Part shown: positions 7,974 through 17,269 of the stretch, in pieces | Layout: each line of letters begins with the position of its first letter | How positions within the stretch are numbered: the first letter of the stretch is position 1 | Origin: Cohnella nanjingensis | Lineage (GTDB): Bacteria > Bacillota > Bacilli > Paenibacillales > Paenibacillaceae | NCBI RefSeq assembly: GCF_014212125.1 | Contig: NZ_JACJVP010000043.1 | Span: 4,442-49,103 of the forward strand | DNA length: 44,662 bases | Direction: 5' to 3' | Program-made: the position numbers and the translations under genes | Notes under the pieces: model-generated | What the model saw: only the letters and a program-made list of their open reading frames with translations | Told to the model about the DNA's origin: nothing | The model's database searches: none

Positions 7974-9728
7974 GTGAACTTCCAGAAATCGCTGCAGTTC
8001 AAGCTGATCGCGGGCATCGTCGCGGTGATCGCGCCGCTCGTCGTCTATCATTTGTACAACAATCATTACGCCATTCAAGTCGTACGGGAGAAAGTCGCTT
8101 CGAGCAACGGCGACCTCGTGAACCTGTTCGTCCAGAGCAAAGTCGACCAGACGCTCGAGGACACGGGCAAGTATCTGCTCAACCGCGCCGGCAACGATCC
8201 CGACGTCACTTCGCTGAACTTGTACGGCTATGACGACGGAGAATACCAGATGCGGAAGGTGCGCATCATCAACCGGTTCCGCGACGACCTCGCGCTCTAC
8301 AACGCGATCGACACCTTCTACGTCTATTCGCGGACGAACGACGACCTGACGCTGAGCAACGGCAACTATCAGGATTTCGGGAGCCTCGCCGCCTGGGTCC
8401 GTGAAAGCGGATTCAACCCGAATGCCAGGTGGGAGATTCTGCGGAACGGCTCGGCTTACGGACTGACGATGGCCGTCCCGGTGACGGAGGACGTCTCGCT
8501 CGGCGCCTGGATCAACCTGAACCGCCTGCTCGATCCGTTCCGGCAGCTCAATCTGGGCGGCGGGGGCGAGGCGATCGCGGTCGATCCGCAAGGCAAGCCG
8601 CTGACGCCCGCCTCGATCACGGAGGAAGCGTTCTCCTCCCTCGGCGCCAGATTCGCGCAGTTGGACCGCTCCTACGCGATCCTCGGCGCCCAGGACGGCA
8701 ACTATCTCGTCGTCGGCACCAAATCCCGCGCGTCGGATATCCGGGTGGTCGTCCTCGTACCCGAAGCCAATCTGCTGCAGAAGCTGCCGTTCTTCCAATG
8801 GACCGCCTGGATCATCCCGACCGTGGCGGCGCTAGTGCTCATCCTGTACGTGCTCTGGCTGAAGAGCGTGCTGTTCCGGCCGCTAGGCGATCTCATGCGG
8901 GGCATGCGCCGGATCATTCACGGCGACCTCGAATTCCGGCTGGCCTTGAACAAATCGAGCGAGCTGTCGTTCTTCGCCGCCACGTTCAACCATATGGCCG
9001 AACAGATCCATCAGCTCAAGATCGACGTCTACGAAGAGCAGTTGCGGGTGAAGCGGGCGGAGCTGAAGCATCTGCAGGTGCAGATCAACCCGCATTTCTA
9101 CCTCAACAGCCTCCATATCATCTACAACCTCGCGACGCTGAAGCTGTTCAAGCAGGTGCAGAAGCTGTCGCTCTACCTGGCGGATTACTTCAAGTTCACG
9201 ATCCGCACGAACCGCACCTCCGTGACCGTCGAGGAAGAGGTGAAGCATATTCAGAACTACCTCGAGATCCAGAAGCTGCGTTATCCCGATCTGTTGGCAT
9301 ATGAATTCGATCTGCGCGCGCCTTGGGGGGATGTCGAAATTCCGGCGCTGACGATCCAGCCCTTCGTGGAGAACGCGATCGTACACGGCCTGAATATGGA
9401 GGAAAGTTCGTTCCGTATTCTCATCCGTACCGAAGCGGCGGATGACGGCCGATTCGCGATCGTCGTGAGGGATAACGGAGCCGGCTTCCCGGCGGAGCAG
9501 CTGGAGAAGCTGGATTCGGGCCGCTACCTGCGGGAGGCGGACGGCACGCATATCGGCATCTGGAACGTCATTCACCGTTTGAACCTGAGCTTCGGAGGCG
9601 CAGCCGAGATCCGCTTCGCCAATGCGGCGCCGAAGGGGGCCGAAGTGCGGATTCTGCTGCCCGGACCGCCCGCGTACGAACAGACCCAAGGAGGACAGGA
9701 CGATGTACAACGTGCTGGTAGTGGATGA
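7974..9728 (+). CDS. YesM-type sensor histidine kinase
   Basis: A 584-residue membrane kinase starting at GTG. It has an N-terminal TM (about 12-30), an extracellular sensing region of some 250 residues, a second TM (about 280-300), HAMP, then a His_kinase (LytS/YesM) domain and an ATPase domain. The phospho-accepting His374 lies in QINPHFYLNSL. The family norm is PHFLYNTL, so Tyr and Leu are swapped, which is unusual but seen clearly. The ATPase boxes read QPFVENAIVHG, DNGAGF and GTHIGIWNV. It overlaps the response regulator by 26 bases, so the pair is translationally linked. The genes around it suggest it senses an extracellular oligosaccharide or a binding-protein complex (inference). Confidence 0.95.
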   Translation: MNFQKSLQFKLIAGIVAVIAPLVVYHLYNNHYAIQVVREKVASSNGDLVNLFVQSKVDQTLEDTGKYLLNRAGNDPDVTSLNLYGYDDGEYQMRKVRIINRFRDDLALYNAIDTFYVYSRTNDDLTLSNGNYQDFGSLAAWVRESGFNPNARWEILRNGSAYGLTMAVPVTEDVSLGAWINLNRLLDPFRQLNLGGGGEAIAVDPQGKPLTPASITEEAFSSLGARFAQLDRSYAILGAQDGNYLVVGTKSRASDIRVVVLVPEANLLQKLPFFQWTAWIIPTVAALVLILYVLWLKSVLFRPLGDLMRGMRRIIHGDLEFRLALNKSSELSFFAATFNHMAEQIHQLKIDVYEEQLRVKRAELKHLQVQINPHFYLNSLHIIYNLATLKLFKQVQKLSLYLADYFKFTIRTNRTSVTVEEEVKHIQNYLEIQKLRYPDLLAYEFDLRAPWGDVEIPALTIQPFVENAIVHGLNMEESSFRILIRTEAADDGRFAIVVRDNGAGFPAEQLEKLDSGRYLREADGTHIGIWNVIHRLNLSFGGAAEIRFANAAPKGAEVRILLPGPPAYEQTQGGQDDVQRAGSG

Positions 9729-11295
9729 CGAGAAGTACGCGGTGGCAGGCATCACGCAAGGCATCGACTGGTCGGAGGTCCCGATCGCGGAGCTTCGCGA
9801 AGCCTACAGCGCCAAGCAGGCGAAGGACGTCATGGCGCGCGGCTCCGTCGATCTCCTCATCACGGACATCGAGATGCCCGGCGAGAGCGGCATGGAGCTG
9901 CTCGATTGGGTCCGCGAGCGGTTTCCCGACACGGTGACGATCTTCCTCACCGCCCATGCCGACTTTGGCTATGCGCAGCAGGCGCTTCATCTGGGGAGCT
10001 ACGCCTACATCGTCAAGCCGGTAGACTATGACGAGCTCAAGGCGGTCGTCGTACGCGCGCTCGAGGAGATCGGCCGGAATCGGGAACAGAAGGCATTCAG
10101 CGAGGCTTACCGGCACTACTACGCGCAGTGGGAGCGGCAGAAACCGCTCCTGGTCGAGCGCTTCTGGCAGGATCTGCTCGGCCGGCGCATCGCGGCGTCC
10201 GCCGAGCGGATCGAAGCGGCGATCGCGCTGTACGCGCTCCCGCTCGACATTCGCCGGCCGGTCGTGCCGGTGCTGATCAGCGTGGAGCAATGGGACAAGG
10301 AGCTGAACACGCGCGACGAGGAGATCATGGAATACGCGATCCGCAACTCGGCGGCGGAGGTGCTGCTGGCGGGTTCGGAGGGGATCGTCATTCAGGACCG
10401 GAGCGGGGTGACGGCGGCGCTTCTGTACGGAGACCAGACGGCGGACGCGGATTGGAAGGAGGCGCTCAAGGAACGCTGCACGGCGTTGATCGGCGCGTGC
10501 AACCGGTACTTCTACTGCCATCTCTCCTGCTATATCGGGGAAATCGCGACGCTGCCCGGCTTGCCGGAAGCTTACGAGACGCTGCTCGCGCTCGAGCACG
10601 ACAACGTTACGGCGTCCGACGCCGTCCTGGCGGTGGGCGAGGCGCGCGGCAGCCTATCGCCGGGCGCGCTTCCGTTCGTGCCCGCCGACGATTGGCTGGT
10701 GCTGTTCGAAGCGGGGCAGGCAGAGGCATTGAACCGCCGGCTGGAGGAGATGTTCGCCAGTCTCCGGGAGAGCGAGGCGACGCCGGAGACGCTCGACGTG
10801 GTCGTCTCGGCGGTCAAGCATATGCTGTACCGCGCGTTCCACAAGCGGGGCTTGTCCGTCTACGGGCGATTCGCTTCCTTGCAGACGCCGAGGACCGTCC
10901 CCCAGCTTCGGACATGGGCGCGCCAGGCGGTGGCCGACGCGATAGACGAATACCGCAGCCAAGGGCAGGACAATCGCGCCGTTATCGACAAGATTCACCA
11001 ATACGTGCAGGCGCGCCTGACCGGGGAGCTGAGCCGCGAAGAGATCGCGCATCACGTGTTCCTGAACCCCGCCTACTTGTCTCGGCTGTACAAGAAGGAG
11101 ACGGGCATCGCCCTGTCGGAATACATCATGCAAGCGCGGATGAACAAGACGAAGACGCTGCTGGTCGAGACGAACCGCAAGGTATCCGACATCGCGGAGA
11201 CGGTCGGCTATCAGAACATCTCCCACTTCGCGAAGGTGTTCCGGAAAACGGTGGGAATCGGGCCGAAGGAGTTCCGCAAGCGGTACCAGCAATGA
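9703..11295 (+). CDS. YesN-type response regulator with AraC DNA-binding domain
   Basis: A 530-residue cytoplasmic transcription factor. The receiver domain (1-120) has the acidic pair Asp8/Asp9, the phospho-acceptor Asp55 in LLITDIEMPG, FLTAHA and the conserved Lys in YIVKPVD. A variable linker of about 300 residues follows, then a C-terminal AraC-type double helix-turn-helix (HQYVQARLTGELSREEIAHHV..., NPAYLSRLYKKETGIALSEYI, VSDIAETVGYQNISHFAKVFRKTVGIGPKEFRKRY). I use the ATG at 9703 because AAGGAGG lies 7 bases upstream and the receiver domain starts there; the earlier in-frame start at 9622 has neither. It pairs with the kinase upstream and probably binds the GTCAC/GTNAC promoter elements of this locus. 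Confidence 0.96.
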   Translation: MYNVLVVDDEKYAVAGITQGIDWSEVPIAELREAYSAKQAKDVMARGSVDLLITDIEMPGESGMELLDWVRERFPDTVTIFLTAHADFGYAQQALHLGSYAYIVKPVDYDELKAVVVRALEEIGRNREQKAFSEAYRHYYAQWERQKPLLVERFWQDLLGRRIAASAERIEAAIALYALPLDIRRPVVPVLISVEQWDKELNTRDEEIMEYAIRNSAAEVLLAGSEGIVIQDRSGVTAALLYGDQTADADWKEALKERCTALIGACNRYFYCHLSCYIGEIATLPGLPEAYETLLALEHDNVTASDAVLAVGEARGSLSPGALPFVPADDWLVLFEAGQAEALNRRLEEMFASLRESEATPETLDVVVSAVKHMLYRAFHKRGLSVYGRFASLQTPRTVPQLRTWARQAVADAIDEYRSQGQDNRAVIDKIHQYVQARLTGELSREEIAHHVFLNPAYLSRLYKKETGIALSEYIMQARMNKTKTLLVETNRKVSDIAETVGYQNISHFAKVFRKTVGIGPKEFRKRYQQ

Positions 11296-11322
11296 AAGGC
11301 GGCGGTTACCCGCCGCCTTTTT
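11295..11322 (+). terminator. Terminator of the two-component operon
   Basis: An 11-bp perfect stem AAAGGCGGCGG / CCGCCGCCTTT with a 4-base loop, ending in five T. It begins at the last base of the response-regulator stop codon. Confidence 0.93.
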
Positions 11323-11370
11323 GACCATTTAGAATTTATAAGTTTCACGCTTATCCATTTCTAAATGGTC
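11323..11370. repeat. Nested inverted repeat upstream of arsR-type gene
   Basis: An outer perfect 12-bp inverted repeat (GACCATTTAGAA at 11323-11334, TTCTAAATGGTC at 11359-11370) encloses an inner one (ATAAG at 11338-11342, CTTAT at 11350-11354). It starts immediately after the T-run of the preceding terminator. It is AT-rich and could extrude as a cruciform, serve as a second hairpin, or be a remote operator. Function unknown. Confidence 0.75.
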
Positions 11371-11432
11371 TCCGATAAAAACGTCTCGCCCTCTTCTGAG
11401 GATGGCGATGCCGTTTTTACTTGCATTTGCTG

Positions 11433-11483
11433 TTTACATCCAAGGGAAGCTGTGCTATCTTATTTCTACGCTTATCGAAATAA
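11433..11483 (+). promoter_or_regulatory. Promoter and operator 1 of the arsR-type gene
   Basis: TTTACA (11433-11438), a 17-base spacer, TATCTT (11456-11461). Overlapping the start of transcription is a dyad TTATTTC (11460-11466) / GAAATAA (11477-11483). A closely similar dyad occurs before the MFS gene at 11798, which supports a common ArsR-type operator of the form TATTTCTA-N6-T(A/C)GAAATA and autorepression. Confidence 0.7.
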
Positions 11484-11504
11484 ACCGGACAGGAGGAGAA
11501 CGCG

Positions 11505-11786
11505 ATGTCGGAAGATCGCGCAGACGCGCAGCAAGCCGTACGTATCTTCAAGGCGCTGGGGGAGCCGACCCGCCTCAAGATCGCGCTCATGCTCTCGGAC
11601 GAGCAGAAGCTGTGCTGCACGTCCATGATGAGCAAGCTGGAGACCGTGGCGGGCTCGACGCTGTCCCATCACTTGAAGCAACTGACGGACTGCGGCCTGC
11701 TGGATCTTCGCAAGGACGGCACCTATATCTATTACAGCGTGAACCGCGAAGTCGCGCATAAGTTTGCGCCCTATTTGCTGGAATAA
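11505..11786 (+). CDS. ArsR/SmtB-family regulator
   Basis: A 93-residue winged-helix repressor. The helix-turn-helix reads KALGEPTRLKIALML...GSTLSHHLKQLTDCGLLDLRKDG, followed by the wing TYIYYSVN. Cys37-Cys38 (KLCCTSMM) lie where ArsR itself has its ELCVCDL metal site, and Cys63 is in the recognition region. This leaves open thiol or metal sensing, but the exact CVC motif is absent. GGAGGAG precedes the ATG. It is followed by an MFS transporter, and near-identical dyads precede both genes, so it most likely represses itself and the transporter. Confidence 0.9.
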   Translation: MSEDRADAQQAVRIFKALGEPTRLKIALMLSDEQKLCCTSMMSKLETVAGSTLSHHLKQLTDCGLLDLRKDGTYIYYSVNREVAHKFAPYLLE

Positions 11787-11797
11787 TTTTTCGAGTT

Positions 11798-11819
11798 TAT
11801 TTCTATATTTTTAGAAATA
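11798..11819. promoter_or_regulatory. Operator 2 (ArsR-type) before MFS gene
   Basis: TATTTCTA (11798-11805), 6 bases, TAGAAATA (11812-11819): a perfect 8-bp inverted repeat. It matches the dyad over the arsR-type promoter in both arms and spacer length, and lies 41 bases before the transporter start. It follows the arsR-type stop at once, so it may also act as a weak hairpin between the genes. Confidence 0.65.
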
Positions 11820-11860
11820 TAAAAAGAGAAGCGCGGAGTGGAGAGAGGAGCAATAAATTC

Positions 11861-13069
11861 ATGTCGAACGCAGTTAAAATCTACGTGCTGGCCATCATCA
11901 GCTTCCTGGTCGGCACATCGGAATACATCATCGCCGGCATCTTGGATAAGGTCGCGTCGGACAGCGGCGTGTCGGTATCGGCGGCCGGCCAGCTCATTAC
12001 CGTGTTCTCGCTCGCCTACGCGTTCGGTACGCCCATCCTGATGGCCGCTACAGCCCGGATGGAACGGCGGAAGCTGCTGCTCGCCGCGCTGGGCGTATTC
12101 GTCATAGGCAACGCTGTCGTCCTCGCCCTTCCGGGATTCGGGGTGCTGCTCGGCTCGCGCATCATCCTGGCGCTCAGCACCGGCGTCTTCGTCGTGACGG
12201 CGCTCACCGTCGCCTCCAAGCTTGCGCCGCCCGAACGGCAAGGCAGCGCCATCGCGACGCTCGTCATGGGCTTCAGCACCTCGCTCATCATCGGCGTGCC
12301 GCTCGGCAGGGTTATCGCCTCCGCATACGACTGGAAGCTGATCTTCGGAGGCATCGGTCTCTTGGGCATCGCCGCCATGTTCGTCATCGCGTACGCCATT
12401 CCGAATACGCAAGGCGAGGAGCCCGTGCCGCTTCGCCGCCAGCTGGCGCTGTTGAAGCAGCCCCGGATCGCGGTGGCGCTGGCGGTGACGTTCTTCTGGA
12501 TCGGCGGCTATGCGATCGCCTACACGTATATCTCTCCTTACCTGCTCGAAGTGAAGGGCATGGGGGAAGCTGGCGTGAGCGTCGGCTTGTTCGCCTTCGG
12601 CATCGCCAGCCTGATCGGCTCGAAGCTCGGCGGATACAGCACGGATCGCTGGGGGTTCGGCCGCACGCTGGTCAGCGGCATGACGATTCATGCGATTGCT
12701 TTGGTCCTGCTGGCGCTCGCCGCTCCGTCTCCGGCCGTCCTGTTCCCGCTCTTGATGCTGTGGGCCTTCTCCGCTTGGTCGTCCGGCCCTACCCAGCAGT
12801 ATCATCTGTTGACGCTGGCGCCGGAAGCCTCCGGCATCATGCTCAGCTTGAACACGTCGGTCCTGCAGCTTGCGATGGCCGCGGGCGCGGGCGTCGGGGG
12901 TCTCGTCGTCGAAGGGATCTCCCTGACCTCCATCGCCTGGATCGGCGCGGCGAGCGTCGCGGTCGCGGGGGGGACGGTGGCGGCGACGCTCGCGCGTTCC
13001 CGCCGCCTGCGTACCCGCGAGGTGCGGAACGAGCCGGACGAGTGCCCGCTGCAGGGCGCGGGGGCTTAA
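11861..13069 (+). CDS. MFS efflux transporter (AraJ/YdhP-like)
   Basis: A 402-residue, 12-helix major facilitator of the drug/sugar efflux type. N-terminal LAIISFLVGTSEYIIAGILDKVASD resembles the LA..FxxGTxEFxxxGLL start of the AraJ/YdhP/SotB group. The inter-helix loop ARMERRKLLL and the ALSTGVFVVTALTVASKLAPPERQG segment fit the family's A and C motifs. GAGAGGAG lies upstream of the ATG. It is located directly downstream of an ArsR-family gene with matching operators, so export of a compound sensed by that regulator is likely. Substrate unknown. The C-terminal 20 residues are polar and variable. Confidence 0.92.
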   Translation: MSNAVKIYVLAIISFLVGTSEYIIAGILDKVASDSGVSVSAAGQLITVFSLAYAFGTPILMAATARMERRKLLLAALGVFVIGNAVVLALPGFGVLLGSRIILALSTGVFVVTALTVASKLAPPERQGSAIATLVMGFSTSLIIGVPLGRVIASAYDWKLIFGGIGLLGIAAMFVIAYAIPNTQGEEPVPLRRQLALLKQPRIAVALAVTFFWIGGYAIAYTYISPYLLEVKGMGEAGVSVGLFAFGIASLIGSKLGGYSTDRWGFGRTLVSGMTIHAIALVLLALAAPSPAVLFPLLMLWAFSAWSSGPTQQYHLLTLAPEASGIMLSLNTSVLQLAMAAGAGVGGLVVEGISLTSIAWIGAASVAVAGGTVAATLARSRRLRTREVRNEPDECPLQGAGA

Positions 13070-13170
13070 TTCACCGGGAAGGCGGGAACGTCCGGCGCGG
13101 CCGGAGATGCGCCGAAGCGCACGGGCTTCGCGGCGCGCCGCCCCGCCGAACCGTTCGCGATAGAGAAAGG

Positions 13171-13206
13171 CCGTTCCCTTGCCGTTCCGGCATGGGAACG
13201 GTCTTT
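13171..13206 (+). terminator. Terminator after MFS gene
   Basis: CCGTTCCC (13171-13178) pairs with GGGAACGG (13194-13201), with a smaller inner TGCC/GGCA stem, then TCTTTT. It isolates the transporter from the glycosidase promoter that follows. Confidence 0.85.
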
Positions 13207-13232
13207 TGTGCGCTTGGCGACCGACGCATGAA

Positions 13233-13296
13233 GTCACGGAAACGTTCAAATAGTAACCGCTTTCCATAGTGGAAGGCGGGCAGGCCCCTTTACAAT
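13233..13296 (+). promoter_or_regulatory. Activator-type promoter B (shared element), giant glycosidase gene
   Basis: GTCAC at 13233-13237, AACGT at 13241-13245, GTAAC at 13253-13257, weak -35 TAGTGG (13267-13272) and -10 TACAAT (13291-13296). Over 38 bases it aligns without gaps to promoter A at 7873, sharing about 28 positions, including CCATAG at the -35 edge. It also shows that the ATG at 13295, which lies inside the -10, cannot be the start codon of the gene. Confidence 0.65.
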
Positions 13297-13357
13297 GGAG
13301 GAAGCATCTTCCGACGGATGGATGACGCGGACGATAGCCGACCAAGGGGGAGAGGAC

Positions 13358-16300
13358 ATGAAGCAGGAGCGAAAGCGGGTTCGTTGGGCCGTCTGGCCGC
13401 TGGCCGTGCTGCTCGCAGTCCCGTATGCGGGGGCTGCGGGAGGAAAGCCGGCGGCCGCCGCGGAGACGGGCGGCGTGCTGGCGGCCAATTCGTTCGACCC
13501 GGATGCGTTCGCGGGTTGGGGACTGTGGGCCGGGGAGGGCAGCACGGTAACGAAGCAAGAGGCGGACGGCGTGGAGGGCAAGGCGGTCAAGATCGTCTAC
13601 GATCGTTCGGAGGCGGGGTGGGGACTCGTGGCGCACGCGGACTTCCCGGCCGGATGGAACCTGACCGGGACGCGCACTCTCCAATTCTATGCCAAAGGAG
13701 ACGGGACGGCGCAGCGGTTCTCAATCGGCGTGGAGGAGAAGGACGGCGGGGACAAGTTCCGGAAGCTCGTCGCGATCGAAGGCGATGCTTGGACGCTCGT
13801 GACGATTCCCGCGTCGGAGCTGGAATACCAGGACGGCGGAGGCGACCGCGTGCTCGACTGGGACAAGGTCGCTTCGCTGAACATCAGCCCCGAAGAGAAT
13901 CGGGCGGGCTCGCTGCTGCTGGACGACGTGACTTTCGGCGCGTACGAGCCGAGCCTTGCGAACGGCTTCGATCCGGATGCGTTCCAGGGTTGGGGGCTGT
14001 GGGCCGGCGAGGGCAGCGCGGTGACGAAGACGGCGGCGGCCGGCGTCAGCGGACAGGGGCTTCAGGTGAACTATACGCGCTCCGGGCAAGGCTGGGGACT
14101 CGTGGCGCACGGCTTCCTGCCCGCGGACTGGAAGCCGGCCGGGACGGAAGCGATCCGGTTCATGATCCGCGGCGACGGGACGCCCCAGCGGCTGTCGGTC
14201 GGCGTGGAGGAGAAGGACGGCGGAGACAAGTTCGCGAAGGTGATCGACGTCGGGAGCGCGTCCTGGACGCCGGTAACGATTCGAGCGGACGAGCTCGCGC
14301 CGAACGGCGGGAGCGGGGACGGACGGCTCGACTGGGACCGGGTCGACGGCATCAACCTGAGCCCGGAGGACAACCGGACGGGCAGCTTCGTGCTGGACGA
14401 CTTCACTTTCTATAAAGGCGGGCTGCTGCCGCCGGTCGCTGCGCCCGCGCGATTGGCGCTGGCCGAGCTTCGCGCGGCGGTGCCGGGATCGGTGTTCGCC
14501 AGCGATGCGGTGACGTTCCGGACGAAGCTGACGAACGGCGGGGACGAAGCCGCAGCCGTACCGGTCGCCTACGTCGTCAAGGACGACAAGGGCGCTGCGG
14601 TCGCTTCGGGGCGCGTCGATCCGGCGTCCGTCCCGGCTGGCGGCAGCGCGGAGGCGGAGATCGCCTTCGCCGTCGGCCCGTACGGTTACTTTACGGTCGA
14701 AGCATCGGTCGGCGGAGACGACGGCGGCACGGCCTCGGTCCGTCGGGCGGCGTTCGCCCGCGTCGCCGATCCGGCCCTGGAAGCGCGCAAGGGCGGAGGG
14801 AGCGGAGGGAGCAAGAGCGGGGAAGCCCTGATGGGGTTCTCCACGCATTACGACTATCTGACTTCGGATGCGCTGCGCGCCCAGGAAGCGGAGCTCATCC
14901 GGCTGTCCGGCGCCGCCGTCGTGCGCAACGACTTCCTCTGGGACACGATCGAGCCGCGGAAAGGCGTCTTCGACTGGACGCTCTACGACGGGATCGTCGA
15001 AGCGAACCGCTCGCGCGGCATTCGCATGATCGGGCTGCTGGCCTATTCGGCGAAATGGGCGAGCACGGGACCCGAAGGAGCGGAGATGCGCGAGCATTAT
15101 CCGCCGAGGACGTTGACGGAATACGCGAACTACGTCTATGAAACGGTGTCGCGGTACAAGGGCCGGATCGACCGCTGGGAGATCTGGAACGAGCCCAATC
15201 TCGACGGCTTCTACCGGCCGGCGCACGATGCCGAAGGCTACGCCGAGCTGCTGAAGGCGGGCTATCTGGCGGCGAAGCGGGCCGATCCGAAGGCGACGGT
15301 CGTCATGAGCGGCTTGTCGGGGACGGGCGCCGCGTTTTTGAAGGAGCTCGCGGCGTATGGCGCCGGCGATTATACGGACGCGATCGTGATACACCCGTAT
15401 CAGGCGGGCGATCCGGAAGCGGGGCATGCCTTCGTCAACGACATCGAGAGCGTGAAGGGAATCGTGCCGGGCAAGGACGTTTGGCTGACCGAATGGGGCT
15501 GGCGGTCCGACGAGCAGGGGCTGGCGAACCAAGCGCTGTACACGGTCAAAGGCTACTTGCTGGCGCTCGCGGCCGGCGTCAAGACGAACACGCTCTACTC
15601 GTTCAATATCGCGACGGACACGGAGTTCGGCCTCGCCGATGCTAACGTCGGCGGCGAGGTAAAGCCGATCTATCCCGCCGTGGCCGCGTTGAATCGAATC
15701 GTAGGCGGCCATGCGTACGCGGGCAGACTCGGGCTGGGAGAGGGCGTCGAGGCGCTCGGTTACGAAGGACGGGGCGGCGACGAGGACGTCATCGCCTTGT
15801 GGACCGCCGGTCCTGCCGCGGAAGTCGCGCTGCCGTCCCGCAAGACGCTGACGCGTTACGATCCGTACGGCAACGCGAGCACGCTGCCCTCCTCCGGCGG
15901 GCTGGTGCGCGTCTAGATCGGCGCGGAGCCCGTCTACGTCGCGGGGCAGCTGCGGGAAGCGCTCCGGGGTGCCGCGGCGAAGGCGGCAGACGCGCCGGGT
16001 TCCGATGCGAATCGGCAGAAACCCGGCGATCCCGCCGTCGCCTGGCTGACGAAGAGCCCCTATCACGCGCGCGGGAACGCCTCGTTGACGCGGGGATACG
16101 AAGGGACGTTCTCCGTGGACATCTTCAACTACGGCACGAAGGCGCTGGACGGAACGCTCCGGGTGGAGGGACTGCCGGCGGACTGGTTCGCCTCGTCCGC
16201 GGCGATGTCGAAGCCGTACCGGGTCGAAGCGTATTCGACCGCTACCGTGTCGTTCCAGATCAAGCCGAAGACGGATGCGGGCATCGGGGATTATACGGCG

Positions 16301-17269
16301 ACCGTGACGGATACCGCCAAGCGACGGCCGCTGGCGCCGAAGACGTATACGCTCAGCGTCGTGCCCAAGCTGTCGGTTCAAGTGACGAAGAAGGCGGTGC
16401 GGCTGACGAATCATCTCGCGGAGCCGGCCGCGGGCACCGTCTCGCTCGTTCCGCCGGCCGGATGGACGGCGACGCTCGCTGCGCCTGCGAATGTCGAGGT
16501 GGCGCCGGGACAGACCGTGAGCGTGCCGTATACGCTCGCGCCGCTGCCGGGCACGAAGGCCGAGGGCGCGCTAAACGTGACCGGCGCGGTCGTCTCCGGC
16601 ACCGAGACGATTCCGTTCGCCGCCAGGCTAGACGCCGTCACGGCTCAGGCGATCGGGGAAGCGGCGCCCGTCATCGACGGCATCGCCGAAGACGGCTGGG
16701 CGGCGGCGCCGCGCCTTGCCATGGCCGATGCTTCGCAGGTGAGCGCGGAGTATCGTCCGAGCTGGACGCCGGAGGGCTTGTCCGCCGACCTGCGGTTCCA
16801 GTGGGATGCGCAGCGGCTGTATGTGCTGGCCCGCGTGAAGGACGATACGCAGAGCCAGCCGCAGTCCGGCGGCGGCATGTGGCAGGGGGACTCGTTGCAG
16901 TTGGCATTCGATGCGAAGAATGCGGGCGGATCCGGATATGGACCGCAGGTTTACGAACTGCAGATCGGGAAGCCGGACGGCGGCGCGCCGCAGATCTACA
17001 AGGGCATGGGCTTCGCGCATTCGGGTCCGATGGCGTCCGGCGCGATCGCCGTGACGCGGGACGAGGCGACGAAGACGACCGTCTATGAGCTGAGCATTCC
17101 GTTCGCCGAGCTGGAAGGCGCCGGTACGCCGGCCGCCGGGCAAGCGATCGGGATGTCGGTCCTGCTGAACGACAACGACGGGGCCGGCCGCAAGGGATAC
17201 ATGGAATGGTCCTCCGGCATCGGGGGCGCCAAGAACGCGGCGCTGTTCGGCACCCTGTGGTTGAACTGA
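13358..17269 (+). pseudogene. Giant secreted GH39-like glycosidase interrupted by in-frame TAG
   Basis: One reading frame of 1,304 codons broken by a single TAG at 15914-15916. The upstream part (852 residues) has a signal peptide (WPLAVLLAVPYAGAAG), two tandem jelly-roll modules (about 42-190 and 201-350) resembling CIA30/CBM11-like domains, an Ig/CARDB-like module, and a clan GH-A catalytic barrel. The probable acid/base is Glu612 (WEIWNEPN) and the nucleophile Glu712 (VWLTEWGW). The frame continues after the TAG with IGAEPVYVAGQLREAL, typical of the end of such barrels. NEW3-like beta domains and a C-terminal CBM9/DOMON-like domain (IDGIAEDGWAAAP...) follow. A CAG-to-TAG change would explain it. 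The start at 13358 has a GGGGGAGAG site and the signal peptide. Truncation, readthrough and sequencing error all remain possible. Confidence 0.85.

Noticed and set aside
13295..13357. N-terminal extension of the giant glycosidase from ATG 13295
   Set aside because: The ATG lies within the -10 box, there is no ribosome-binding site, and the extension precedes the signal peptide.
16085..17269. Separate gene starting at the TTG at 16085
   Set aside because: It has no ribosome-binding site and is in the same frame as the glycosidase. Protein sense is continuous from 15917 onward, so it is the rest of the interrupted gene.
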